From: UBA12087 sp964370815
GTDB lineage: Bacteria > Chloroflexota > Anaerolineae > Anaerolineales > Villigracilaceae
Length of the DNA stretch: 64,000 nt
NCBI GenBank assembly: GCA_964370815.1
Contig: CAYJKQ010000010.1
Location: 27,402-91,401 of the forward strand
Reading direction: 5' to 3'
The notes beneath the pieces are model-generated. The model was not told where the DNA came from, searched no databases, and saw nothing but the letters and a program-made list of their open reading frames with translations. Below, in pieces: positions 49,050 to 57,605 of this stretch (the first letter of the stretch is position 1; every line of letters starts with the position of its first letter). Position numbers and translations under genes: made by a program.

Positions 49050-49769
49050 TTAGTCAGCCACTGCCGGCATAGGCACAACTGCCTCGTTTTTCATGGGTGT
49101 GGTTGCCCGTAAGAAACCAGCAAACAACAAAAGAATACCCAGGAATTCTCCAATATACAATGCCCCCGGGATCTGTAAACGGCTGAAAAATCCGCCAAAA
49201 GCCGGCAAAGTTGCTCCCACTGCGATAAGGATATTTCCAATGGTTCGGTGTAGGAGAACTCTCTTGCGCCAGAATATGAATGCAGAATATGCAGCGCCGC
49301 CTACCAGCGTTAATGTGCCGTACATATTAAAGAAAGGTGTCAGGATGCGCACACCAGGGCTGGTTATGGCGGCACCACTCAGCTCACTGCCGGTATGTGC
49401 GCTGGCGAGCATCAATCCCGGGTCGAGCTGGGCTGTAAATACTTTAAAAATGCCATAGATCGATCCCAGGATCAAAATAACAAGTAGGAAATTCGCCCAC
49501 TTGCGTTTGGCAAGCATATATACTGTACCCTGCCCCAACCAGGCAGCAACCAGTATAGCGCCAAATAAATACCACAGTCGGAAAACAAATGGATTCCATC
49601 CAATGGTTCCATAATAAGCCTCACTGAGACCACCGATACCGTAAAAGATGGTACCGATTCCCCATACCAGAAGATAGGTACCTTTTCGCTGCATGTATCG
49701 CTTAAAGATAAAGAAAGCGAACACGAAACTGACGATTCCTGAAAGCAATGGAACGATCATATTGAACAT
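49050..49769 (-). CDS. Seven-segment integral membrane protein, unknown function
   Basis: A 239-residue protein with about seven hydrophobic segments beginning MFNMIVPLLSGIVSFVFAF. GIGTIFYGIGGLSEA and LFGAILVAAWLGQGTVYM are the most distinctive parts; I do not recognise the family. ATG 49769 is taken over 49781 since GGAGG lies just before it. It is the last of four genes in one direction: PucC-like, HTH regulator, 55-residue protein, then this. Confidence 0.65.
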   Translation of the reverse strand: MFNMIVPLLSGIVSFVFAFFIFKRYMQRKGTYLLVWGIGTIFYGIGGLSEAYYGTIGWNPFVFRLWYLFGAILVAAWLGQGTVYMLAKRKWANFLLVILILGSIYGIFKVFTAQLDPGLMLASAHTGSELSGAAITSPGVRILTPFFNMYGTLTLVGGAAYSAFIFWRKRVLLHRTIGNILIAVGATLPAFGGFFSRLQIPGALYIGEFLGILLLFAGFLRATTPMKNEAVVPMPAVAD

Positions 49770-49806
49770 AACTTCCTCCATAACAAAATTTTTTATTTCA
49801 GTTTAT

Positions 49807-49974
49807 TTAGAGCTGAACCGGATAGATCCAAACACCCAGGGCAACCCCTAAGGTAATGACCAATAAAACCACAAGGACGATTACGACCAGACCGATTGCG
49901 ATTGGAATGATCTTTTCATACAGTTTTGGATAGGCGCGTAAGGGTGGGTTGGATTTATTTAATTTATTATGCAT
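49807..49974 (-). CDS. 55-residue single-pass membrane protein
   Basis: A small frame between the HTH regulator (stop 18 bases upstream) and the seven-segment protein. It reads MHNKLNKSNPPLRAYPKLYE, then a hydrophobic helix of about 20-25 residues (IAIGLVVIVLVVLLVITLG) and a short tail ending in PVQL. Same strand, tight spacing and a clean hydrophobic helix support a real gene. No ribosome site stands out except a weak GAAG. Confidence 0.6.
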   Translation of the reverse strand: MHNKLNKSNPPLRAYPKLYEKIIPIAIGLVVIVLVVLLVITLGVALGVWIYPVQL

Positions 49975-49992
49975 AATCTTCACGTTGAATGT

Positions 49993-50622
49993 TTAATGAG
50001 CCTTGTTTTCAAAGGATTGATATGTTTCCAGTAATGAGATTAAAATATTATCTGTAAAAGTGTGAATTTTATTGAGCATGGAGCTCCAGGCCGATCCGGA
50101 TGGGATGCGGGCTTCCTGGTAAACATCAACGATGGATTGAAGCAAAGCATTGCGAAAAAAGAGGAATGCCCGCACAGCATCAACGCTATCCAAATTGCAA
50201 GTGCGCCCACGCGAGGCGTATTCATAACCTATGGCATGCGCCTCCAACATGGCATCATCCCCCTGGCTGACAAGAAAATTCGACAACCCCTGTACCAAGA
50301 TCCGGCCACTCATGCGGTATTGCAGACGGGCTTCCTCATTCAATTTGTGATACCACGACTCTGATTCGAGATTGTTTTCTTTGATCCGGAAGTGCATAAT
50401 TCCAAGTGCATGCTGGACAACATTGGCAGGTTCCAGGTTTTCTGTCTGGCGTGCTGTTTTTGCCCACAACTCGACCTCAGCTCTGAGAAAGCGGCGGTGG
50501 TTGCCCTGTGTACGCTGCACAGGTATCTGACCTTTATCAGACCATAAGCGTACTGTGCTGGGGTGCACACCCAGAAATCCTGCCACCTGGCTGAGAGTCA
50601 TCCAATCCAATTTTTCTTTCAT
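49993..50622 (-). CDS. MerR/excisionase-type HTH protein with a helical C-terminal domain
   Basis: A 209-residue regulator. LSQVAGFLGVHPSTVRLWSDKGQIPVQRTQGNHRRF is a MerR/HTH_17 winged helix (first 55 residues). The remaining 150 residues are helical and resemble small sensor modules (RsbR-N or four-helix); no effector can be named. It ends two bases before the 50625 gene on the upstream side, so the PucC-like gene and this regulator are coupled. It likely controls the membrane genes around it. Confidence 0.75.
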   Translation of the reverse strand: MKEKLDWMTLSQVAGFLGVHPSTVRLWSDKGQIPVQRTQGNHRRFLRAEVELWAKTARQTENLEPANVVQHALGIMHFRIKENNLESESWYHKLNEEARLQYRMSGRILVQGLSNFLVSQGDDAMLEAHAIGYEYASRGRTCNLDSVDAVRAFLFFRNALLQSIVDVYQEARIPSGSAWSSMLNKIHTFTDNILISLLETYQSFENKAH

Positions 50623-50624
50623 TT

Positions 50625-51932
50625 TTAATTGTCCATACCCACACTGATTTTTTCGGAAAAAGTGATTTTCCCTGCACTTTTACGAAATGCAACCGGATCT
50701 ATACTTCGCAGCAGCCAGATGGACACACCCATCAATACGATCTCGGCAATAAATACGATCACATATCCGAGAACAGCATTCCTGGATAAATAAGTTACCA
50801 CATCCCGGATCGAGCCTGCCATCACAGAGCCGCTTAGTCGGGAAAGGGCGTTGGAGAAGCCCCATGCACCAATAAAAAGTCCTACATTGGCAGGTGTGGT
50901 CATATCCAACATCAGGGAAAGATTGGCAACCGTGGAAAGACCTGTTCCCAGACCCAGTATCACAACTCCAAGATAGAAAACCTGGATCAGGCCGAACATT
51001 CCGCTGGCTGCGATCAATAGGAAACCAAATAAAGCGCCAAAATTTCCAGCTTGTGCGAGAGTGCGTTTGGGAAACCGTCCTTCAAGCAGCCCCCCAACTG
51101 CCAGGGTTACTAGCATACATCCACCCCAAATTGAAGTAAGCTGGGTGGTTGTGCGAACACTCATTTGAAACGATTCCGCACCAAAAGGTTCAAGTAGAAC
51201 ATCCTGCCCAAGTAATGCGATTAATAATAACCAGAGATAAACAAAGAAAGTCTTCGCTTGCTCGTTATCCATTATTGAGCGAAAGATCTGGTGGATCATG
51301 ATGTTTCCCCCGGATGTATGGATGGTAGATTTTGAAACCTTATTTTCAAGACCCAGCAAACCCAGGACACCAATTGAAAGAGCAAGCATACCAATGATCA
51401 GGAAGGTCTCTTGCAAAACCTGGGGAGAATACGGGTCCAACAAGCGACCCATGCCAAGCGAGGTCAGGATCATGCTCACGATCATGATAAGGAACATGAC
51501 GGTAATGGTCCTGCTGCGCCCTTTTTCACCCGACAACTCAGATGCCAGAGCCATGTAAGATACACTGGCAAAGTTATATCCCATACCCCATGCTCCAAAT
51601 GCCAAAATACCCAACCACAAGCCCAGCCACCAATTTTCCGCCAGCTCAAAAGCCACTTGGGGTGTGACGATTACGCCGACCACACATAACAAAAGACCAA
51701 GCAGGATATAAGGTGTGCGTCTTAATCCAAATATTGGATGGCGATCTGAATAGGAGCCTATCAGCATCTGTATCGGTGAAAAAACATAGGGAAGCGAAGC
51801 CAAAATTGCCACCAGGAGAGCAGACAACTCAAGTTCTTTGATCATCACCCGGTTCAGGGTGCTGTTGATGGGAACCAGTGTCATTGCTACAGCAGCGTGG
51901 ATCATTCCAAGTTGGATGCGTTTAAGGAGCAT
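50625..51932 (-). CDS. PucC/BCH-family MFS protein
   Basis: A 435-residue twelve-helix MFS protein. LKRIQLGMIHAAVAMTLVPINSTLNRVMIKELELSA and SYSDRHPIFGLRRTPYILLG match the PucC/LhaA/bch2 family, whose known members assemble or carry bacteriochlorophyll light-harvesting proteins. No photosynthesis gene is near. The ATG at 51932 is chosen because the hydrophobic part starts there; the frame is open to 52019. It opens a four-gene unit. Confidence 0.7.
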   Translation of the reverse strand: MLLKRIQLGMIHAAVAMTLVPINSTLNRVMIKELELSALLVAILASLPYVFSPIQMLIGSYSDRHPIFGLRRTPYILLGLLLCVVGVIVTPQVAFELAENWWLGLWLGILAFGAWGMGYNFASVSYMALASELSGEKGRSRTITVMFLIMIVSMILTSLGMGRLLDPYSPQVLQETFLIIGMLALSIGVLGLLGLENKVSKSTIHTSGGNIMIHQIFRSIMDNEQAKTFFVYLWLLLIALLGQDVLLEPFGAESFQMSVRTTTQLTSIWGGCMLVTLAVGGLLEGRFPKRTLAQAGNFGALFGFLLIAASGMFGLIQVFYLGVVILGLGTGLSTVANLSLMLDMTTPANVGLFIGAWGFSNALSRLSGSVMAGSIRDVVTYLSRNAVLGYVIVFIAEIVLMGVSIWLLRSIDPVAFRKSAGKITFSEKISVGMDN

Positions 51933-52232
51933 ATTTTTTCCAAAAGAACAGGTTTTGGAGTAAAGACTATCCAAAAAAAACATTGGCAAAAGGTGTTCAA
52001 AAGTCGGCTGGGTACCCACTTTAATGTGGGGGGCGACCTGCGGGAAATCTGTCTTATTCTGGAAAACTTCTTTTATAGGACTTCATCCAGTTAATTTCAG
52101 GCTGCAAATAATTGTGAAAAAACCATTTAACGATCTCGCCCGGACGGGTGTAAATTTATCACGATCAAAACATCCGTCAATGTAGATTTAGGTAGAATTT
52201 TAATAGAATTGGATTAGAAGAAGATGATAAAA

Positions 52233-52265
52233 AGCTCTCACAAGTAATGAAACCTTGTGAGAGCT
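52233..52265 (-). terminator. Terminator of radA
   Basis: AGCTCTCACAAG (52233-52244) and CTTGTGAGAGCT (52254-52265) form a perfect 12-bp stem just after the radA stop; a TTTTTAT run follows on the minus strand. Confidence 0.85.
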
Positions 52266-52283
52266 AAATACAAAACATTGTTG

Positions 52284-53705
52284 TTATACCACTTTTCGAC
52301 CCTTGGGCAGAGGTTTGTCCAGGATCAGGGCCGCCTCCAATGCCTGGTAGAGCGAACGAGCTTCCACGATCTCGATCCCGCTTGGCCAGGGTTCACCTTT
52401 TCGCAAGCGTTTGGGAACCACGGCGGTTTTAAAGCCCAGCTTGGCTGCCTCTCGCAGACGGACGGGCATTTGCCTGGGCATGCGTAATTCACCAGCCAGT
52501 CCGAGCTCACCGATCAAAACAGTATCTGCTTTGACAGGCACATCTTTCATGGACGAGGCTACAGCAGCAGCGATGGCAAGATCGGCTGCAGGTTCGTCCA
52601 CCTTCAAACCACTGACCACATTCACGAAAATATCCTGCTCAGACAAGCGTAGATTCATGCGGCGCGTTAAAACTGCCGCGATCATAAGCATTCGGTTGAT
52701 ATCCACTCCGTTGGGCGTACGGCGCGCATTGCCAAACTGCGTTGGACTGGTCAGCCCCTGGATCTCCACCAGCAATGGACGGGTGCCTTCCATTGTCACA
52801 GCAATGGCGGACCCGGCAGCGTTGATCATGCGCTCGGACAGGAATGCCTCGGATGGATTGGTAACCTCCACCAGGCCGTGTTCACGCATTTCAAAGACAC
52901 CCACTTCGGCAGTTGCTCCAAAACGATTCTTGACCGACCGAAGCAGGCGATAGGCCTGGAAACGGTCACCTTCCAGGTAGAGCACTGTGTCCACAATATG
53001 TTCAAGAATACGCGGACCTGCGATCACACCTTCCTTCGTAACATGCCCAATGATGAAGACAGAAACCCCTGATGTTTTGGCAAATTCTCGCAAGCGTGAG
53101 GCGCATTCGCGTACTTGGGAGACAGAACCAGCCGCGGATTCCATCGCCGCCAGATATACAGTCTGGATCGAGTCAACGATCAACAACTGCGGGTGGGTTT
53201 CCTGAACATGCTCAAAAATGGTATCCAGGTTGGTTTCAGTGACCAGGAAAAGCTCGTCTGCCATGGATGTTTTTCCGCCTGACTGTTCCAGGCGCATGGC
53301 ACGCATTTTGATCTGGCGTTCTGATTCCTCACCCGAGACATATAATATCCTCTGCCTGTCAGCCATCTCCAGAGCCAACTGCAGCATGAGGGTGGACTTG
53401 CCAATACCCGGGTCGCCACCTACAAGGACGATTGAACCGGGAACAATGCCTCCACCCAGAACGCGTGCGAATTCCCCAATTGGAACATGAATACGATCCT
53501 CCGCATCTGCGCTGATATCCTTCAATCGGCTGGCTGTGGAGCGTCCACTCAAACCACGCACAGCTCCTTTCCCTTTCTGTAGTTCGGCTGCGATGATCTC
53601 TTCAACCATGCTGTTGAACTCACCGCATTGGGGACAGCGTCCCATATACCCGGCTGAAGCGCGCCCACACTGCTGACATACAAATCTACTCTGTGTTTTT
53701 GCCAT
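52284..53705 (-). CDS. radA: DNA repair protein RadA
   Basis: A 473-residue RadA/Sms, a RecA-like helicase for recombination intermediates. The zinc finger is Cys10, 13, 24, 27 (CQQC, CPQC), Walker A is GDPGIGKST, the RadA signature KNRFGATAEVGVFEM follows, and the C-terminal part is the Lon-protease-like domain. The ATG at 53705 follows TATAAT (53717-53712) by six bases with TTGAGA 16 bases further, so the mRNA may be leaderless. Confidence 0.95.
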   Translation of the reverse strand: MAKTQSRFVCQQCGRASAGYMGRCPQCGEFNSMVEEIIAAELQKGKGAVRGLSGRSTASRLKDISADAEDRIHVPIGEFARVLGGGIVPGSIVLVGGDPGIGKSTLMLQLALEMADRQRILYVSGEESERQIKMRAMRLEQSGGKTSMADELFLVTETNLDTIFEHVQETHPQLLIVDSIQTVYLAAMESAAGSVSQVRECASRLREFAKTSGVSVFIIGHVTKEGVIAGPRILEHIVDTVLYLEGDRFQAYRLLRSVKNRFGATAEVGVFEMREHGLVEVTNPSEAFLSERMINAAGSAIAVTMEGTRPLLVEIQGLTSPTQFGNARRTPNGVDINRMLMIAAVLTRRMNLRLSEQDIFVNVVSGLKVDEPAADLAIAAAVASSMKDVPVKADTVLIGELGLAGELRMPRQMPVRLREAAKLGFKTAVVPKRLRKGEPWPSGIEIVEARSLYQALEAALILDKPLPKGRKVV

Positions 53706-53711
53706 ATCTGT

Positions 53712-53739
53712 ATTATACCTTTTGAAACCATCTTCTCAA
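53712..53739 (-). promoter_or_regulatory. radA promoter placing the start at the ATG
   Basis: On the minus strand TTGAGA (53739-53734), a 16-base spacer, TATAAT (53717-53712), six bases and ATG. There is no ribosome site. Confidence 0.65.
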
Positions 53740-53803
53740 GGAAAGGTTTTCATGGGATAAAGAAGTGCTGCATATTTTTTTCACCCCCGTAAATCTTCTC
53801 TCC

Positions 53804-54787
53804 TTATTGAGAAAATGAATTGATCTGATCGAGCATTTCCAGAAACTCTTCCGGGGGTTTCTTGCTCAAGATCTCTTTCCGGGCATCACGATCCAACCCA
53901 TGCCGTAATAGATACTGAACAGCGTGTTTTCGAAATAAGCGCTGTCCATCTTCCGGTCCATAGAATTCCATATTGTGCTCGAGATGGGTGCGGACAACCT
54001 TGCGGATCTGTTCGTAAGGAACTTGGTCACGGTCCAGACCAGAAAAGATCCACGGATTGACAATTGCGCCGCGGCCGATCATGACTGCCTGGCAGCCAGT
54101 AAGCTTTTTCATCTGCTCAATATCGGCAACCTGTCTGATGTTCCCATTTCCGATCACCGGTATATTTACCGCAGACCTCACTTCCGCAATGGCTTCCATG
54201 TCCACCTGTCCGGCTAAACCCTGCTGCTTGGTTCGGGCATGGACAGCGATCAACGCACCGCCATTCTCCTCAATGATCCGGGCGATCAAAACATGGTTGC
54301 GGCAATCATCCCACCCCAGGCGGATTTTGCCAGTGACAGGTATATCCAACTGACTGCTCAATTTATTAAAAATGTGGGCTACTTTGAGAGGCGTTCGCAT
54401 TAGACCCACACCGGAGCCGTGATTGGTGACGGTGCGGGCTGGACAGCCCATGTTGATGTCGATGATATCCGGTCCAAGAAGTTGAACCTTGAGAGCGGCT
54501 TTAACGATCAGCTCTGGATCATCTCCATAGATCTGAAAAACAACCGGTCTTTCTGACGGAGTGTACATCAATTTGGCGATCGGTCGCTGGGATTTCCGCA
54601 GAATTATTTCTGCCTTCACAAATTCTGTATAACTCATGGCTGAACCCAGCTCCCGGCATAACGAGCGGAAGGGCCAATCCGAAAATCCGTCCATGGGCGC
54701 CAGGATGGCATCTCCATAGACAGGGATATCCCCGACATGGAAGGTAGGGCTGGTTATTGATTGGGTGCGATAAGTGGTTTCTAACAT
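53804..54787 (-). CDS. dusB: tRNA-dihydrouridine synthase
   Basis: A 327-residue Dus enzyme that reduces uridines in tRNA with FMN. APMDGFSDWPFRSLCRE and FQIYGDDPELIVKAA, INMGCPARTVTNHGSG with the catalytic Cys, KIRLGWDD, HARTKQQ and VIGNGNIRQVAD are all in order. It fits DusB length. TATAAT lies six bases before the ATG, as for radA. Confidence 0.92.
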   Translation of the reverse strand: MLETTYRTQSITSPTFHVGDIPVYGDAILAPMDGFSDWPFRSLCRELGSAMSYTEFVKAEIILRKSQRPIAKLMYTPSERPVVFQIYGDDPELIVKAALKVQLLGPDIIDINMGCPARTVTNHGSGVGLMRTPLKVAHIFNKLSSQLDIPVTGKIRLGWDDCRNHVLIARIIEENGGALIAVHARTKQQGLAGQVDMEAIAEVRSAVNIPVIGNGNIRQVADIEQMKKLTGCQAVMIGRGAIVNPWIFSGLDRDQVPYEQIRKVVRTHLEHNMEFYGPEDGQRLFRKHAVQYLLRHGLDRDARKEILSKKPPEEFLEMLDQINSFSQ

Positions 54788-54793
54788 GGATGG

Positions 54794-54802
54794 ATTATAT
54801 CA
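54794..54802 (-). promoter_or_regulatory. Extended -10 promoter of dusB, leaderless candidate
   Basis: TGATATAAT on the minus strand (TGn plus TATAAT at 54799-54794), six bases and ATG at 54787. Confidence 0.5.
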
Positions 54803-55077
54803 ATAGATATCTGCCATATTTTGTCAGATATGCAAAAGACTTGATTGGTGACCGGAATAATTAATTGGTTACGGTTTTGATATTTTGTCCTATAATTTAT
54901 AGTAGTAGTTCAGTTAAGAGAAATTTCTACTGCTCATCAGGAAACAGCCTTTCCTCATGAAATATTTTCTATAAAGAGGCAGGCGCGTGTTTCGTATGGA
55001 TTTCAAAAACTACGAACCACCCTTCTAACCTAGGTTGTTGAGAATTTGCAATTTTCTTATGAACGAATGGAGGTGAA

Positions 55078-56862
55078 ATGCCAGCTTCAAACCCCACAAG
55101 CCTGAATTGCCCAACCTGCGGTGCTCCCCTGGAGACTGATGGCACCAATCCGGTGCTGCGTTGCAGTTTTTGTCAGAATGTGATCTTAGTGGATGCGCTA
55201 AGACCGGGGGAAAAACCAGGGACTGCTCCAGAAAAAGCCCGCGGTATCCCCCAGGAGATAATAGATCAGTTAAAAAAAGGCAATCTGGTTGAAGCCACCA
55301 AACTTTATCGTGAAATTTATGATGTCAGCCAAATGCGGGCGCGCTACGCCATTGAACAGATCCGATCAGGCAATCTTGTTTCACCTGAGGCTGGTTTTTC
55401 AGTAAAAACAGACCCAACCGTTCAAGTGACAACTGCACAAATAGCTGGGGTTACTTCAATTGCTGGCGGGGCTGGCTTTCTGGGGTGTGCCCTTCCAATT
55501 TTCATTCTATTGATAGTCGGCAGTGTCTTGGGATTTGTTTTATTACAACCAGGAGGACCCATCAACCCCAGGCTTAACGCCTATGGTCCTGGTGTATTAA
55601 TTCCTGCAGAACAGGATGCGAACCCTGATGTAGTCACGCAATTTTACAATGTTAATGATGAACACAGGTTACTCGGACGGGTCAGCACCATCACGGGTAA
55701 GATTCTATGGACAAGTGCACCTCTCCCCAAAGATAAAGCCGTGGATGCGTTGCTCTCAGACAATAAGAATATATTCTATGTCAATGAAAATTTGCTGACT
55801 GCTTTGGACGATCAGGATGGATCCCAGCTCTGGCAAGTTGAAATGCCGGACAATCTGGAGTATGGTGAAGATAGCCTGGTGATCATGAATGATCGAATTC
55901 TTGCCATAACACAGGACCGCACCTTGCAGGCATATGATACCCAGACCGGTGAGCAGGTGTGGAGCCGATCTCTCAATGGTTATGACCGGAAGATCCGAAA
56001 ATTTGGGAGTTGGGTTGTTATCCTGGATACCATTGATGAGAAAAATTCATACAGTTTGATCTTCCTGGACCCATCCGATGGGCACGAAGCCCAATTGATA
56101 ACCCCACTTTGCCAGGTGGAGAATTCATTGGCAAACGATATTGATCTTGATGCGGGAATTATCCATGATGAGATTGAAAACTCATTGTATATTATCTTCG
56201 GCTCATTTGATGGATGTGTGCAGCGTTATAACCTCCAAAACGGGCAGTTGAGCTGGCAATATTCCCAGCAGGATGCTTTTAATTTCTTTATGGATGATTT
56301 TCACCCGATCTTGACAGGATCGCAGCTGATCTTTAATTATGAGCACAGTCTCTATTCGATAAATAAACAAGATGGGTCTGTGCAAATACTGCTGGCTGAC
56401 CCGGATTATGAGCTGATACCCTTGCAGCTCTCAGGAGATAACTTGTTGGTGCGCGCTCGCCGCACGCGTGGTACTGAAAGATTCGAACTATGGGGGATAA
56501 ATGTTCCCAAGGGCGATCGTATCTGGCAGATGCAATTAACAAATTCAAAACCCCTCGATCCACCGCATCAATATCAAAGTCTATTGGATATTGATGAATT
56601 CGCCTGGACCTGGCATGAATCTCCTGAAGGGCTGCTGTTACTTGATTTTCAGGCAGAACCCAACCAATTGGTTATCAAAACGATCAATATGGCAGATGGC
56701 AGCATCACTGCAGAAAAGATGATCCCATTCAAAAGTATAAGCGGAGATTTCTATTCCGTTCCAGGTATTATTGGTTGGCAGGGAAATTTATTGTATTTTT
56801 CGATGGAAGTGAGATTATTTGTATTGGATGTCAGTACTGGTGAAATTGTCATGCAACGCTGA
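55078..56862 (+). CDS. Zinc-ribbon, single-pass membrane protein with PQQ-like beta-propeller
   Basis: A 594-residue protein. The N-terminus has a zinc ribbon (CPTCGAPL ... CSFC), then a helical stretch with repeated RAR and EQIRSG, a hydrophobic segment (GCALPIFILLIVGSVLGFVLL) that anchors it, and from about residue 175 a PQQ-type propeller with repeated DxxxGxxLW elements such as ALDDQDGSQLWQVEM and AYDTQTGEQVWSRSL. The propeller probably lies outside the membrane and binds a partner rather than PQQ. It may report envelope state. GGAGG lies just before ATG 55078. Confidence 0.7.
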   Translation: MPASNPTSLNCPTCGAPLETDGTNPVLRCSFCQNVILVDALRPGEKPGTAPEKARGIPQEIIDQLKKGNLVEATKLYREIYDVSQMRARYAIEQIRSGNLVSPEAGFSVKTDPTVQVTTAQIAGVTSIAGGAGFLGCALPIFILLIVGSVLGFVLLQPGGPINPRLNAYGPGVLIPAEQDANPDVVTQFYNVNDEHRLLGRVSTITGKILWTSAPLPKDKAVDALLSDNKNIFYVNENLLTALDDQDGSQLWQVEMPDNLEYGEDSLVIMNDRILAITQDRTLQAYDTQTGEQVWSRSLNGYDRKIRKFGSWVVILDTIDEKNSYSLIFLDPSDGHEAQLITPLCQVENSLANDIDLDAGIIHDEIENSLYIIFGSFDGCVQRYNLQNGQLSWQYSQQDAFNFFMDDFHPILTGSQLIFNYEHSLYSINKQDGSVQILLADPDYELIPLQLSGDNLLVRARRTRGTERFELWGINVPKGDRIWQMQLTNSKPLDPPHQYQSLLDIDEFAWTWHESPEGLLLLDFQAEPNQLVIKTINMADGSITAEKMIPFKSISGDFYSVPGIIGWQGNLLYFSMEVRLFVLDVSTGEIVMQR

Positions 56863-56867
56863 TAATG

Positions 56868-56908
56868 ATCAACATTCCCTGCCAATTTGCCTGTCTGGGA
56901 GTGTTGAT
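56868..56908 (+). terminator. Terminator after the beta-propeller gene
   Basis: ATCAACATTCCC (56868-56879) and GGGAGTGTTGAT (56897-56908) pair with one wobble, then TTCTTCAATTTT. Confidence 0.65.
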
Positions 56909-56956
56909 TTCTTCAATTTTGCAATGGATGTGTTTTGACCAGGCATCCTCTGATTC

Positions 56957-57499
56957 TTAATATTTGAGTTTATCGATGAATTCTTTTCGGAATTTGGCAA
57001 CTTTTGGGGCTATAACGATCCCGCAATAAGGCTGGTTGGCATTATTTGCGAAGTAATTCTGGTGGTAATTTTCAGCTTTGTAGAACTTTTCAAGAGGAAC
57101 CACCTGGGTCACGATTGGGTTATCCCATATATTTTTATGATCCAATTCGTTTATCACTTTTTGTGCAACTTGTTCCTGCTCTATTGAATGACAAAATATT
57201 ACCGAGCGATATTGGGTGCCGACATCTCCCCCCTGCCGGTTGAGAGTTGTTGGATCGTGAACTGAAAAGAATACTTTCAAGAGGTCGCTGTATGTGATCA
57301 CTTTCGGGTCGAACGTCACCTGGACGACCTCGGCATGACCGGTTTCCTGGTCACAGACCTGCCTGTAAGTTGGTTCTGCCAGGCTGCCCCCCGAGAAGCC
57401 GGACTCGACTTTTAGGACTCCTCTCAATTCTAAAAAAACTGCTTCAAGACACCAGAAACACCCGCCAGCCAGAGTTCCAATTTGATTTCCTGATTCCAT
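56957..57499 (-). CDS. msrA: Peptide methionine sulfoxide reductase MsrA
   Basis: A 180-residue MsrA repairing methionine S-sulfoxide in proteins. The active-site GGCFWCLEAVF is at residue 12-22 and the rest (YRQVCDQETGHAEVVQVTFDP, then AENYHQNYF) matches the family. TAGGAG lies before ATG 57499. It lies downstream of clpC, separated by a hairpin terminator. Confidence 0.95.
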   Translation of the reverse strand: MESGNQIGTLAGGCFWCLEAVFLELRGVLKVESGFSGGSLAEPTYRQVCDQETGHAEVVQVTFDPKVITYSDLLKVFFSVHDPTTLNRQGGDVGTQYRSVIFCHSIEQEQVAQKVINELDHKNIWDNPIVTQVVPLEKFYKAENYHQNYFANNANQPYCGIVIAPKVAKFRKEFIDKLKY

Positions 57500-57546
57500 G
57501 TGTTTTCTCCTATTGGGATGATTTCTTTGTTCGAAGTTTCCTAAAG

Positions 57547-57578
57547 AACAAGTCCCGGTAAATTTGCCGGGACTTGTT
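57547..57578. terminator. Hairpin between clpC and msrA
   Basis: AACAAGTCCCGG (57547-57558) and CCGGGACTTGTT (57567-57578) form a perfect 12-bp stem; T-runs are present on both strands to some extent. Confidence 0.8.
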
Positions 57579-57605
57579 TTATTTCAATTCAAACAAAGAG
57601 CCGGG

